DNA from: Diphasiastrum complanatum
Lineage: Eukaryota; Streptophyta; Lycopodiopsida; Lycopodiales; Lycopodiaceae
Direction: 5' to 3'
Assembly: GCA_029204225.1 (NCBI GenBank)
Contig: CM055113.1
Span: 2,748,081-2,812,080 of the forward strand
Length of the DNA: 64,000 bases
Part shown: positions 43,300-54,601 of the stretch, one piece after another
How the letters are laid out: each line of letters opens with the position of its first letter
Numbering within the stretch: position 1 is the first letter of the stretch
Notes under the pieces: generated by a model
Seen by the model: the letters and a program-made list of their open reading frames with translations, nothing else
Told to the model about the DNA's origin: nothing
Databases searched by the model: none
Program-made: the position numbers and the translations under genes

Positions 43300-46200
43300 A
43301 AAGTCCTTATTCTGCCATATGCCTTCATATTCTTGATGATGACCCACCTGTTGATCAGTTTGCCACACCCACTGAGCTTGTTCCTGATCCCCCTGATCTA
43401 GCTGTATGCCATGCTCAGCTTGCTTATGCTACTTGGGCCGGTAAGCCGGGTCCACGCCATATCCGTCTTCGCATACGTATCACTGGTCGTGAGTTTATTG
43501 CCCTTGTTGACACAGGTAGCACTCACTCGTTTCTCAGCAGTCATATTACTACACGCATTCGTGCTATGCCAGTCACTTCGCCTCATCCCCTGCATGTTGA
43601 GGTTGCCAGCGCACACTCTTTTCCTAGCACGCAGATGTATCAGCAGCTTTCATATCGGATTGGAGACTTCCTTGGTCAGGCAAATTTTCATATTATTCCA
43701 CTTACACGGTACGATCTTATCCTCGGTGCTGATTGGTTTGCATCCCTTGGTGCGTTTACAGTAGACCTCCAGCAGCAGACATTGACATTCTCTCATGATG
43801 GTACTCAGCATAAATTTTCCTGTATTGATTCTCGGCAAGACTATCAGCTTATTTCCGGGAAGCAGTTCATACGGAGCCTCCTGCAGGCCCACTGTGCGGC
43901 TATTCTTTCTGTTCAGCCTATTGCGGATGCACCACCTTTGCCACAGGTATTTTCTGAACTGTTGCGTGAATCTGAGCATGTTTTTAGAGAGCCGACTCAA
44001 TTACCACCTTTACGAGATGTCAACCACCATATAGACCTTGTTACCTCTGCATCACCTCCTTCTCGTCCTCCTTTTCGTATGTCTATTGTTGAGCGCGAGG
44101 AAGTCCAGCGTCAGGTGTCTAATTTATTACATCAAGGCCTTATTGTTCCTAGCCACAGTCCTTTTGGTGCTCCCGTTTTACTTGTTGATAAGAAGGATGG
44201 TACTAAACATCTATGTATTGATTATCGTGCTTTAAATAAACTTACTATCCGTAATCAGTACCCTATCCCTCATATGGATGACCTGTTTGACCAGTTAGGC
44301 CAAGCCAAGATCTTTTCTAAACTTGACCTCCGTTCCGGTTATCACCAGATCTGTATGCATCCTCCTGATGAGCACAAGACAGCTTTCTGTACCCACTTTG
44401 GTCTATATGAGTTTCGTGTCCTTCCTTTTGGTGTTACCAATGGCCCGGCCACTTTTCAGAATGTCATGAATAACATCTTTCGTCCTCTGCTTGGAAAGTG
44501 TGTCATTTATAGCACCACTCTCTCTCTTCATGTTCAGCACGTTCGTTCTATTTTTGTTTTGTTAGTTACTCATCATCTGTATGCTAAACGTTCTAAATGT
44601 TCTTTTGTTGTTGTACAAATCGAGTTTTTGGGCTTCTTTGTTACTAATGGTACTGTTCGTCTCGACCCTCGTAAGGTCCGTTCTATTTTTTCATGGCCTG
44701 TGCCTGCTGATGTTCATGATGTTCGTATGTTTCTTGGTCTTGCTATCCATCTTCATAAACCAGTTGCTCATTTTGCCACTCTTGCATCTCCTTTGCATGC
44801 TCTGTTGAAAAAGGAAACTTCGTTTGCTTGGACTCCCGCATGTCAGTCAGCTTTTGATACTTTGAAGGTTAAGCTTACCACTGCCCCTGTTTTATGTCTT
44901 CCAGATTTTTCCCAGCGTTTTGCTGTTGAGACTGATGCTAGTTCCACAGGATTAGGTGCTTTGTTACGTCAGCGTCAGTGTGTTATTGCATATGAATCCC
45001 GTCGTCTTCGTTCGTATGAGCAGCGCTATTCCACTCATGAAAGAGAGTTGCTTGCTATCATTTTTGCTTTAAAGAAGTGGCGTCATTATCTGTATCGTGT
45101 TCCGTTTCATGTTTTTACTGATCACCAGTCACTTCGTTATTTGTATACACAAAAGGATCTTAGTGATCGTCAGTACCGTTGGCTTCAGTTTTTACAGTCC
45201 TTTCATTTTGATATTCATTATAAGCCTAGTAAAAGTAACGTTGTTGTTGATGCTTTGTCTCGTTTACCTGCTCTTACTTACAGTCTTGTTACGTCTCCCC
45301 ACTCTTGGTATGATGATCTTCCTCAGGCTTATGCCACATGTCCAGACTTTCGTGATGTTATGTCGTCTGCCTCTCGTCCTTCCTCTCACCCTCACCAAGT
45401 TTATTCCATTGTTAATCATCGTTTGTTTCACTATGGTTCGTTATGTATTCCTAGCACTCTCGACATACGTCCACAGCTCCTTCTTGATGCCCATTCCTCT
45501 CCTGTTGGTGGCCATTTTGGTTTTCAGAAGTCCTTGTTCCGTTTGAAAGAACATTTTTATTGGCCTTCCATGAAGCGTGAGCTTTCCCACCTTATTCATA
45601 CTTGTGATTTTTGCCTTCGTAACAAGTATTCCCGTGAAAAACCTGGCGGTCTCCTTCAAAGTTGGCCTATTCCTTCCCGCCAGTGGACTGATATATCTAT
45701 GGACTTCATTTTAGGTCTTCCCCGTACTCAGCGTGGTCATGACTCTTGTTTGGTGGTAGTTGATAGGTTTTCTAAACAAGCTCATTTCATACCAGTCAGA
45801 CGTACTATTACAGCAGAGCAGTGTGGTCGTATATTTATTTCTGAGATTTTCCGCTTACATGGTCTCCCACGATCTATACTTACTGATCGGGATACCAAGT
45901 TTACATCAGGTTTTTGGACAGAGCTTATGCGTATCTTGGATGTTAAGATACTTATGGGCACTGCTTATCATTCTTCTGCAGATGGTCAGTCTGAGGTTAT
46001 TAACCAGGTATTGGAGGATTATTTACGACATTATGTTTCTCCTTCTGGTCGTGATTGGGATCAACATTTATGTTTGGCTGAGTATAGTTATAACAGTTCT
46101 GTTAGTTCCAGCACAAGTGTTTCTCCTTTCCTGCTTGCTCATGGATACTCACCAGTTCTACCCGGTATACCTGCTCCTCCAGATGATGCACCTGTTACTA

Positions 46201-46652
46201 TTTCATCTTATCTTTCGAGTGCTCGGGAGATTATTACTAGAGCTGCTACTCATTTACAGCATATTCAGCAACGGTACAGGACCATTGTTGATCGTCATCG
46301 GCGCCATGTTGAGTTTGCAGAGGGAGATACTGTTTTTCTCCGGGTACGCTTTGCTCGCCATCGTTTTGTACAGGGTCTTGCTTCTACTGAGAAGCTTGCG
46401 CCGCACTATTATGGGCCCTTTCAGATTCTTGAGCGCCTCAGTCCAGTTACATATCGTCTTGAGTTACCTGCTGCTACTCGGGCTTGTGATATCTTTCATG
46501 TCAGTTTATTACGTGCTGCTATTGAGGATGATGCTCCTCGAGATTCCTCATTTCCTACAGATCCAGAGCTTTTTCCATTCCTACAAGCTGCTATTTTACA
46601 GGTGCACTTATTGCATAGTCGTCGCCATCAGCAAGTTCAGTTTTTGATCTAG
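43300..46652 (+). CDS. pol: Gypsy G Pol: protease, RT (catalytic block deleted), RNase H, integrase
   Basis: A frame of over 1,100 codons is open from about 43300. It contains the protease active site LVDTGSTHSFLSS (43503) and RT blocks LCIDYRALNKLTIRNQYPIP, FSKLDLRSGYHQI and FRVLPFGVTNGPATFQ. The RT catalytic block with its Asp pair is missing, as an in-frame gap between GKCV and IYSTTLS near 44500-44512. RNase H (VETDASSTGLGALL, THERELLAI, FTDHQSLRYL, NVVVDALSRL) looks intact. So does the integrase (GGHFGFQKS with the H2C2 zinc site; SMDFILGLP, LTDRDTKF and GQSEVINQ as the D, D, E motifs). The frame ends with TAG at 46650-46652, just before the chromodomain. The deletion would abolish polymerase activity. 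Confidence 0.92.
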
Positions 46653-46811
46653 TGGGATGGTCGTCCTATTGAGGAGGCTACTTGGGAGCCCATTGATGTT
46701 TCTTATCATACCCCTATCCTGGCTGATCAGGCTCGATCACTTGCAGCTACCATTGCTTCTCGGGATGCTCCGGCTTCTCTTGATGTTCCTTTCTCAGATG
46801 GGATATCTTGA
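46640..46811 (+). pseudogene. Gypsy G chromodomain remnant
   Basis: After the TAG the same frame continues with WDGRPIEEATWEPIDV, the chromodomain core, and ends with TGA at about 46809. An element with a readthrough or a single-base reversion would have included it in Pol; the equivalent region in A is also degenerate. Confidence 0.8.
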
Positions 46812-46887
46812 TGCAGTATTTTTCTCTGGCACTGGTTTTGATCTTATTTTGCCTACATTGGGGGCAATGTTCTTTATAGCCAGGGAG

Positions 46888-47351
46888 AGTTACGGACTAC
46901 AGGATACAGGTCTACTGGGCTACTCTGCATACATTCCGCAGGCCTCTTACATTTACAATTGGTTATGTATATTTCTGGTTACGCATTTTATATTAGTCAT
47001 GTATAGGCCCCAGAGCCTTTTTATATGCTTATGACCCGCGCTGGGTCCTTTTTTATGACATTGACTGGCCTTGGGCCCTTATTATATGGTTATATGTGGA
47101 GTGGGGGCCCGTAGGAGGGCGCAGTATTTTCCCTCCACATTTTGCCTCCCTTTACTTTTGAATTCCTATTTTAGGGTTCATTGGTAGGGTATTTATAGGA
47201 GCATTTGTACACTCATTTTTCAGATTATTGATTGGTATTGCTTGGGCTCTTCGTGGGAGAACCTATTGTCTTGTCTATTGCTTGTAGGGCTTTAGTCTAT
47301 TGTTGTCTTTTATGCTTCATTGATTCAACACCTGAGATTTTGATCATAACT
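46888..47351 (+). repeat. Gypsy G 3' LTR (464 bp)
   Basis: Starts agttacggactac and ends gatcataact, followed by the target duplication. I count roughly a dozen differences from the 5' LTR, so the insertion is moderately old. A purine-rich ccagggag precedes it. Confidence 0.92.
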
Positions 47352-47356
47352 ATAAC

Positions 47357-48678
47357 TTGCTTCTCCCTAGAGATACTGAAGTTTCCAGCTGTATGCTACT
47401 TGCTGTTATACAAAAAATAAGCTAATCTTTGCAATATTTAATTGAATCATCATCAACCATGGTGGTTGGGTACTATTTAGGATTTTGGACAAGGACTACG
47501 TCATTCAACATTGTCTTGTTGCTCTCCAACTGCATTCACAAACATACTTAATCCTCTCAAAAATCCAGAAATAACCGTTTCATGCATTTTTGTGGAGTAC
47601 ATACCATTCCATACATACGTGTGTTCTGCAAGTAACAGTTTTTTTTTATAATTTTGTTCATTTTACTTGATGTTAAGAAATAGATAGGTAACAAGTTTCC
47701 TTAGTTATTTATTTATTTTATGCATTAAAGAAAACACTTTTCGAACAAACTTCTAAAAAAATCCATTCACATTCAGAGTGTGTCAGACTTGGAAGCTACC
47801 ATTTCAATCTGCTCATAATGTCAGGAAAGATTCCAGAAAGTACAAATTTTAGTTCTTAAATTTAAGGGCCCTATTGGTACTCCCAAACTAGTTGGCCACC
47901 AATAGCGTACTGTACACAAAAACACAAAAGACTAAGATTATGTTACAGTGAAAGGAGGGGACTCAACAGCACCCATAATAGCTTATGGATAGAAATTGAG
48001 AGATAAGATGCGTGATCTATTAGATAACATGCATGGGCCCATCATATGCTCGAATATCATAGTGAATGTCCATGCAACTGGCGAAATGGAAATCCTACTT
48101 ACAATTGACACAGATGAAAAGAGAACGGCAATCTCATAAAGTATGCACAATTAATGCACAAAAAATATGGCTAATTATACATAGGAAATATTTTGACACA
48201 TAGATTCCAACAGCAGTTTATTGAAAATATTATCACAAAAAAAATATGCATACTTTAATGCCATACTTGTTTCTGCTCTGAGTTGCATCAAAATGTCATT
48301 CACAATTTCTTTTCCAAAAACCAAAAATCTCCATGCTGGATTTTTTCCTACCTCATCTCTCAAAATGTGTATTCCAAAATGCATTGCAACTATATCTCAG
48401 TTCCTATTTCCTTTTCATTATTGCAAGTATTAAGTAAGATGATCAAGGAATGAGGGAACACATTACTTGATCATCATTGAGTTTAGCACAAACCTCTTTG
48501 AAAGGTTTCAGATTTGTCTTCATGAAATTGATCGTGGGAAATGGATTGACCACCTAAAGAATGATTAGCTTGTGTTCTTGAGAGAGATACCTTCAACTTT
48601 CATAAAGGCCCATTATTCAAAACTTTTTATCAGTATTAACACTATCACAAATGTTGAATCAAGCCCTCAGAATTTCAC
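47357..48678. other. Kinesin intron sequence downstream of gypsy G
   Basis: AT-rich. Two exon-like minus-strand stretches (48384-48340 and 48557-48470, with ag/gt borders) are open, but the flanking true exons join directly in phase without them, so I do not annotate them as exons. Confidence 0.5.
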
Positions 48679-48790
48679 CTCACGAGCCTTGTTGACTTGT
48701 TCTCCAAGAGCCTTTGCTTCATTGTACTTCCTCTTCAAAAGAGATTTGTTCTCCTCAATCACATCTACTTTTGGGTAGTCTTTCATGAAT
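48679..48790 (-). CDS. Kinesin-9 (KIF6/KIF9-like), upstream coiled-coil exon
   Basis: 112 bases. The acceptor is gcatttgtag (ending at 48791) and the donor GAG/GTGAAA. The first base completes a codon begun in an exon not seen here; 37 codons follow. FMKDYPKVDVIEENKSLLKR and KYNEAKALGEQVNKARE match the most conserved non-motor block of KIF6/KIF9 kinesins (an F-x-x-x-(D/Y) lead, then N-K-x-x-LK, then EAKALGE-x-x-N-x-AR). Kinesin-9 motors work in cilia and flagella, where they associate with the axoneme. The motor domain exons lie further upstream and were not found in the window. Confidence 0.85.
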
Positions 48791-50303
48791 CTACAAATGC
48801 AACATCCACCACAAATATTTCAATAGTCATTTTGTATGCCAACCTTGGTGTGGGAGAAAACCCCATGCCTACAAAATCCAGAGTCCAACAATACTTCAAT
48901 GTGAAACTCAAAGTGACTTGCATACACATATATATGGACACTCATAGAAAGACGTAGATGGTATTCAAGTGTATTCTGTAATAGCATCTATATGCACACA
49001 TACTCAAGTGTGGCCTGGAAAGCAATCAAACTCACATACTTATCTAGGAATACATTTATTACATGTCTAGGATAATGCTCATCTTGGATGCCGAAAAAGC
49101 CTCTAGTGACCTGATTAATAGCAAATAGGGCAGGATGTACAAAAGTAAGAATTGTGCAATTATATATCCAGCTAGAATATATCCTCGTTCATGTCATCTT
49201 CCTTTAGTACATGGTTTGAAGAATAGATCATTATCCAAGTTCCTAAAGGAAGATGACATGAACGAGGATATAATTGGGATGATCTCATACTTGCGTTGTG
49301 GTCCAGTGGTCATAGCCATAGATTCATGTCTCTATCTTTGGCATGGCAAGTAAATAGACCTTCATCTCCATCCAAATCATCATAAGAGTCCATCTTCCTC
49401 TGTCACTACATGGATAAATAAGATGTAATGTTGGTCTGCCTTAAAGAATGAGCCTTAGTTATAGTCTCACTATACACTTAGGGTTTATTTGACATTATGA
49501 GCCTAGAATCCAACTATATGATTCGCAAAACATATATTATTTTTATTCACAAGCTATTTGGGGCCTTCTAAAGTGGTGCATTATTCTAGAGAAGTTATGT
49601 ATTGGGACGAGCCCCTTACTAGTATACCCTTAGGTATGGGCCATTACCGTTAAGGGCATGTGTTATGGGACCCAAGTACCATAAGTTGCCCTAATCTCTA
49701 GAAGGTTCCAGCAGTACCACCAGCATGGAGATATTAGTGGTTTGTTTTCCACAATGAATGAACACTGGTTTCTCTGACCAGAAACACTGCCTCAACTTCA
49801 AAAAAAGTGCTGAAATTCCTATGAAATTATGAGCTGGTTTTATGTTCAAAACTGCCTTCAACCCTGTTGGGAAGCCAGCGCTGCTGTTTTGATGGAAAAA
49901 GCTATGATTTAGGTTGATTATGGCTGCAAGAGGTGCACTGGAGGCTGCCTTATCAGCGTTGAATTTCTGTCCTCCAGAATTGCTAACCTTCTACTGAAAC
50001 TAGTCAGCTTTGCTACTGCCTCGACCTGCTCTTCCACAACTTGTTTGAAGGACGGTTTCAAAGCCAACCTTTTGCTCCACCCAAAAACCCAGATTTTTGC
50101 AGATTCAAGGGCACCCTAATTGCTTATAGGAACTCGCTATAAGTCCTTTCTTCTGACCACGATTTACAGGCTACGATTATCCCTGCTACCTGAAGCCAAT
50201 CTTTTGCAGCAACTGATAGCAATCGAAGCATACCCACTGTAGGCAAGAGTTACAAGCTAAGATTCAATAGCTATGCTAGAAAGCAAGACCTAGGTTAGAG
50301 AGC
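48791..50303. other. Probable kinesin intron or upstream region; no exon identified
   Basis: I looked for further minus-strand kinesin exons and found none I could support. A 'SYDDLDGDE' stretch followed by a GT near 49325-49370 on the minus strand is not enough. Contains the 30-bp inverted repeat at 49178-49272. Confidence 0.4.
49178..49272. repeat. Perfect inverted repeat, 30-bp arms, 35-base loop
   Basis: Arm 1 (49178-49207) contains atatcctcgttcatgtcatc and arm 2 (49243-49272) is its exact reverse complement (gatgacatgaacgaggatat). The spacer is 35 bases (49208-49242). Perfect pairing over 30 bases suggests a recent origin or selection. Transcribed, it would fold into a miRNA-precursor-like hairpin. 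No element ends were recognised. Confidence 0.9.
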
Positions 50304-50495
50304 ATGCAAGAGAGAATATTTTATGAGGCTAAAGAAGAGCAAGCATCAGCACATCTTATCCATGAGTGTACCTTTTGTGCCCATAATAAATCTTCCCATG
50401 GTAAGTCCGCTGGCTTCCTCCAGAGATGGCACATTCCTCATCGCCAGTGGACAGACAATTCTATGGACTTTATCCTTGGCCTTCCTCATACCGGG
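50304..50495 (+). pseudogene. Gypsy integrase fragment (A/F/G family)
   Basis: Plus-strand frame with HLIHECTFCAHNKSSHGKSAG (zinc-site Cys pair) and RQWTDNSMDFILGLP (first catalytic Asp), homologous to G near 45590-45720. It abuts an LTR fragment of another family at 50496. Confidence 0.8.
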
Positions 50496-50640
50496 TGTCA
50501 TGTCCACGACTGATCTCAGATTAATTATCCCGTTAGAGGTCAGTAAGCCTACCTCGACCCGTAAGTTAATTACGATTATAAGGAGTTTGGGGCCCTCATG
50601 TGCATATGGTCATAATTAATGGATAGAAGGCCAAGATTAT
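50496..50640 (+). repeat. LTR fragment, same family as the LTR at 57941
   Basis: Starts tgtcatgtccacgactgatc and follows the 57941 LTR for about 145 bases (gattaattatccc, cctacctcgacc, gtcataatta). Truncated; no coding sequence of its element next to it. Confidence 0.75.
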
Positions 50641-50974
50641 GAAGATGGATCTTCGTGGTGGGATCCTGACTCTTGGAACGAAGTATTGTGCCAAAAGCTT
50701 GGTGGGCGATTCACGTCTCTCTTCTCAAATCACGGGTTTTCGAGAGGATATCGATTGTTTGGTAGATGCATTATCAAAGGTAGCAATCAGTTTGATAAAA
50801 TATGCTCTTGAATGGTGATTTTGGAGGGATTTTTATTCACTAGGAACATTAAATATTTTGCAACTACTTTTGCTATTTTCTCTTTGACGTTAAGCCAAAC
50901 TTTCAACCTCTTGAAAGCTGAAATTTTGTGCTTTCAAAAAGCCGGATTTATTGAGTACCTTATGGCAAAGTCAG

Positions 50975-51709
50975 AATTCATGAATGGCTAGTAGAAATGG
51001 TACTTGAGACATGCATAAGACTTTTGAAAACCAAAATGGCCACCAATAGGAGAATCACAAGCATCACACAACAACTGAGAACGAATGGAAAGAGAACTAG
51101 GAATACACAAAGCACCATAATGATATAAACAATCATCAACAACAGTATAAACCTAGAACTTTCAAGATGAAGGAAGCGGACGAGAACGATAAACATCACA
51201 AAAGTTAGGACAAGTCAAATATGCAGCCGGTAAATCATCAAACCAAGAAGGAACAGAAGCAACAAGACTATGTAACAAAGTAGGAAGACGAGACAAAGCA
51301 TCAGTTGTCGTATTCGACTTTCCTGGACGATACAAAATGTCAAAATGGAAAGACTATAAAAACTGTAACCAACGATACTAACAATCACTAAGATCCCGCT
51401 GAGAAAAGAGATAACGAGAGACTAATGATCAGTAATAATATCAAAAGGAACACGATGCAAATAATGGTGCCACTTCTTAAAAGCATGGATAACAACAAGT
51501 AGCTCTTTCTCATGAACAGAGTAACGTTGCTCATAAGAACACAAACGACGAGATTCATAAGAAATGACACACTCAAACTGACAAAGAGGAGCACCGAGAC
51601 CAACAGAACTAGCATCAGTCTCAACAATAAACCTTTCATCAAACTGTGGCAAACACATAATGACGGCAAAAACAATGGCATGACATAAAGCCCAAAAGTA
51701 GTCTGACAC
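50975..51709 (-). pseudogene. pol: Gypsy F RNase H and integrase N-terminus
   Basis: FIVETDASSVGLGAPL, QRYSVHEKELLVVIHAFKKW and DIITDH form RNase H (51709-51422). After a frame change the VVDALSRL-like end is near 51310. The integrase zinc-region start (GGHFGFQKS, near 51040) follows. Homology ends at HFY-stop near 50985. Confidence 0.82.
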
Positions 51710-51812
51710 TCAGGAGTCCAAACAAGCTTATGAAACTTTTTCAACAAAGAATGAAGTAGGGCAGCCACAGTGGCAAAATACTTAACAGGACGACGAAGAT
51801 GGGTAGCCATAC

Positions 51813-52506
51813 CTAAAAACATACGAACAGAACGAACGTCGGTTGGAATAGGCCAATCCTCAATAGCCTGAACCTTCCGAGGATCAAGACGAATACGACC
51901 ATCACAAACAAGGAAACCCAAAAACTCAATCTCAACAACAACAAAGTAACATTTCGACAATTTAGCAAACAACCGATGCTTAACAAGTAACTCAAACACA
52001 GATGAAAGATGTGACACATGGTCAGACAAAGAAGTACTAAAAACAATAATGTCATCAAAATAAACTTAAGCACAAACACCAAGAAGAGGGCATAAAACAT
52101 TTTTCATAGCATTCTGGAATGTGGGTGGACCATTCTGAACACCAAAAGGAAGAACACGAAACTCATACAAACCTAAGTGAGTACGAAATGCAGTCTTATG
52201 CTCATCAGAAGGATGCATCCTAATCTGGTAGTATCCATAACGAAGGTCAATCTTACAAAAGATAGAAGAAGTGCCGATCTGATCAAAAAGGTCATCCATA
52301 TGAGGAATAGGATATTGATCACGAATAGTAAGTTTGTTCAAGGCACAGTAGTTAACGCAGAGGCGTTTGGTACCATATTTTTTTAGCAACAAGAAGAGGG
52401 GCACCAAAGGGGCTATGACTAGGTACAATGAGCCCTTGCCGTAAAAGAGAAGCAATCTGGAGCTGAACATCATCACGTTCGACTTTAGACATACAATATG
52501 GTGCAC
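51813..52506 (-). pseudogene. pol: Gypsy F reverse transcriptase
   Basis: LCVNYCALNKLTIRDQYPIPH, FCKIDLRYGYYQI and FRVLPFGVQNGPPTFQ are in one frame to 52066. A TAA lies just before the catalytic block; YFDDIIVFSTSLSDH then follows (near 52060-52025) with both Asp codons. EFLGFLVCDGRIRLDPRKVQ continues in the frame from 52029. Confidence 0.85.
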
Positions 52507-53040
52507 GAGAAGGTGTGGTGGTTGACATCACGTAATGGTGGCACTAAAAAAACAACATAATATCTATGCAATAATGAAGAAATCACCTGAGGAAGAGGAC
52601 CCACGGATGGTAAAAGAGGAGTAGCAATTGATGTACTCTGAATGGAAAGAAGAGCTGCCTTTGGCAAGCTACCCATAAACTGCTTCCCGATAACCAACTG
52701 ATAGTCACCTTGAGAATCAATACCAGCAAATGAATGATGCTGACCAACATGAGTAAAGGAAAGTGTATATTGAGATAGATCCACAGCGACAATACCAAGT
52801 GCGGAGAACCAGTCTGCACTCCCGAGGAATGATGTAGAAATCTGCCTGACCAGAAAAGTCACCAATGCGATAATCCCAGCCCTGGAACATCTGAGAACTG
52901 AGAAAGGAATGGGAGCTAGCAACCTCAACACTCAGAGGCTAGGAAGCAGGAACAGGTGTAGCACGAATCCTAGTGGAAATGTAACTGCTAATAAAGGAAT
53001 GTGTACTGCCTATATCCACCAAAGCAATATACTCTCACCC
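52485..53040 (-). pseudogene. pol: Gypsy F protease
   Basis: LVDIGSTHSFISSY near 53025-52985 is the active site with the central Thr of D-T-G changed to Ile. The rest (SADWFSALGIVAVDLSQYTL, GKQFMGSLPK) aligns with A and G. Confidence 0.82.
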
Positions 53041-53269
53041 CAAGATGTGGACACATAACCGAATAGCGCGAGGACCAGGATGCCAAGCCCAAGTAGCATA
53101 AGCAGGCTGTGCATGGCAAGTGGCAGGAGCAGGATCAGCAGGAAGCGGGTCACCAGGCACATCGGCAGGAGGTGGGTCAGGAGTATCAAAAATTTGGATG
53201 TAAATATCAGAATCATCAGGAGTAATGGCCTCATGGTGAAAAACAACTGTAGTAGGGCCAGGAGTCTGA

Positions 53270-53960
53270 CAACAGTCACGGGCCATGTGGTCCGGGCTCT
53301 TACAGCGATAACAGAGACGCTTCTGCTGATCTCAACGAACTCTACGGCTGAATAGAGACGAACAAAGGCGGCGGGGTGCAGGAGGGTGAGCAAGAGCGAT
53401 AGTAGTAGAAGCAGAGGCAGGAGAAGCAACTGAAATTGTAGGCGTCCCTAAGCGAGGGTGGAAAAAACGAGAAGTGGATAACTCAGGGTACTTATGCTGC
53501 AAGGTAGTGGCCAGAGAAATAGCATCAGAGAGAGTAGGAGGCCGAAAAGATGACACATCATATTGTAAAGAACCTCAATCCTCAAAGACCAGCAATAAAG
53601 CTCAATAGGATGGAGATCACCAAAAAGGTAAGAAAGCTCAATAAACTGGTCAATATAAGCAGTCACCTCACCAGTATGGGTAAGGCTGTGAAACAGATCA
53701 TGTTGGTGAACTAGCCACTGGGGGTCAATCATAGCCATAGAAGGTCATGACAAAAGATAGGCCATATATGCAACCCCTCGCGAGTAGGCTCAGAACGATA
53801 AACATGCCACCAAGTCTGAGCTCGACCATCTAGATCTAATGCAGCCAACTGGACCTTCTGGGTTTCAGTCTTGGGATACATAAGAAAATAGGTCTCTAAT
53901 TTAGAGAACCAATGCGAGCATCAATGTGCGTAAAACGATCGTCTAAAGACTGTGGTGGAT
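53270..53960 (-). pseudogene. gag: Gypsy F Gag with CCHC knuckle
   Basis: The capsid part is in two frames around 53738-53448 (MIDPQWLVHQHDLFHSLTHTG, DQFIELSYLF). DVSSF is followed by a Ser/Ala/Pro-rich linker, then KRLCYRCKSPDHMARDC (about 53318-53270), an intact zinc knuckle. Several frame changes separate the parts. Confidence 0.82.
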
Positions 53961-54351
53961 CGTCCGCTGAAGATGTAGCCATAGGTGATAAGGAAAAGAC
54001 AAAACCTGAGGGAGAGGACGGTCGTCGTCACCACAACTTAGTCTATCTTCCAAAAATCACTGAAATGGCACAAAAACAGCCAAGAAAGATGGAATAGGAT
54101 AGCCAAATAAGGGGCTGAAAAAGGCTGGAAATGTGTGGACAGAGGGTGGAAAAGAGGGCTGAAGATGGTGGGAAGGATTGTGGTAAAAAGAGACTGCAAA
54201 AAGTGTACAGGGAAAGCGAAAAAGCAAGAAAAGTACCTGGATGGGTGCCGATCCTTCATCCAACGGTAGTGCCAACAAGACAGGTGGAAAGCTGCAAATG
54301 ATGAAGCCACTATAGGTGCCAACCAGCCAGCAAAATCTTGTCAAAACAAGC

Positions 54352-54601
54352 TGGAAATGGGCTAAAAATTTGGACAGCAAATGGGCAAAAGTGAAGAGGT
54401 AAAAGGGCGCTGGAAAAGAGGCAAAAAGACTGGGATTTTGGGATAGCAAAATGACAAAAATGGAGAGGTAATAGGGTGCTGGGAAATCTGCAAGGAAGTC
54501 GAGATTTGGGGTAGCAAATGGACAAAAGTGAAGAGGTAAGAGAGCGCTAGAAAAGAGGCAAAAAGGCTGGGTTTTTGGGACAGCAAAATGGCAAAAATGA
54601 G
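54352..54601 (-). repeat. Gypsy F leader tandem repeat, 68-69 bp unit
   Basis: Units start at 54395, 54464 and 54532 with 'agaggta' (plus reading), with a partial unit before. The spacing (69 and 68 bases) is like the 70-90 base spacing of leader units in A and G. The Phe/Leu/Pro-rich frames here are repeats, not genes. Confidence 0.8.

Larger units (their letters stand above)
41009..47351 (+). mobile_element. Gypsy G: nearly complete Ty3/gypsy chromovirus with target duplication
   Basis: 6.3-kb element on the plus strand, flanked by a 5-bp target duplication ataac (41004-41008 and 47352-47356). LTRs are at 41009-41473 and 46888-47351, closely similar. It has a primer site at 41474, a leader with the repeated 'ggctgtccagcgccctac' units, Gag from 42237, a long pol frame to 46652 (protease, RT, RNase H, integrase) and a chromodomain after an in-frame TAG. 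The RT catalytic block is deleted. It sits in the 8.8-kb kinesin intron, in antisense orientation to the gene. Same family as A and F. Confidence 0.93.
50975..54601 (-). mobile_element. Gypsy F: truncated minus-strand copy of the A/G family
   Basis: In element order on the minus strand: repeat leader (54601-54352), Gag (about 53960-53270, with an intact CCHC knuckle), protease (53040-52600), RT (52506-51813), RNase H (51709-51300) and the zinc-binding start of the integrase (51240-50975), where homology stops. No LTRs remain. Many stops and frameshifts. It keeps two parts the relatives have lost: the zinc knuckle and the RT catalytic block. Confidence 0.88.

Noticed and set aside
44581-46647. 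Long alternative frames on the plus strand across gypsy G pol
   Set aside because: Shadows of the Pol frame, hydrophobic because of T-rich codon positions.
48340-48384. Possible short exon (MHFGIHILRDE) followed by a donor-like gtagga
   Set aside because: No similarity to kinesin-9 at this position and not needed for phase.
48460-48560. Possible kinesin exon (VVNPFPTINFM) between real exons
   Set aside because: Open and bordered by ag/gt, but the neighbouring exons join in phase without it and the family has no extra residues at this point.
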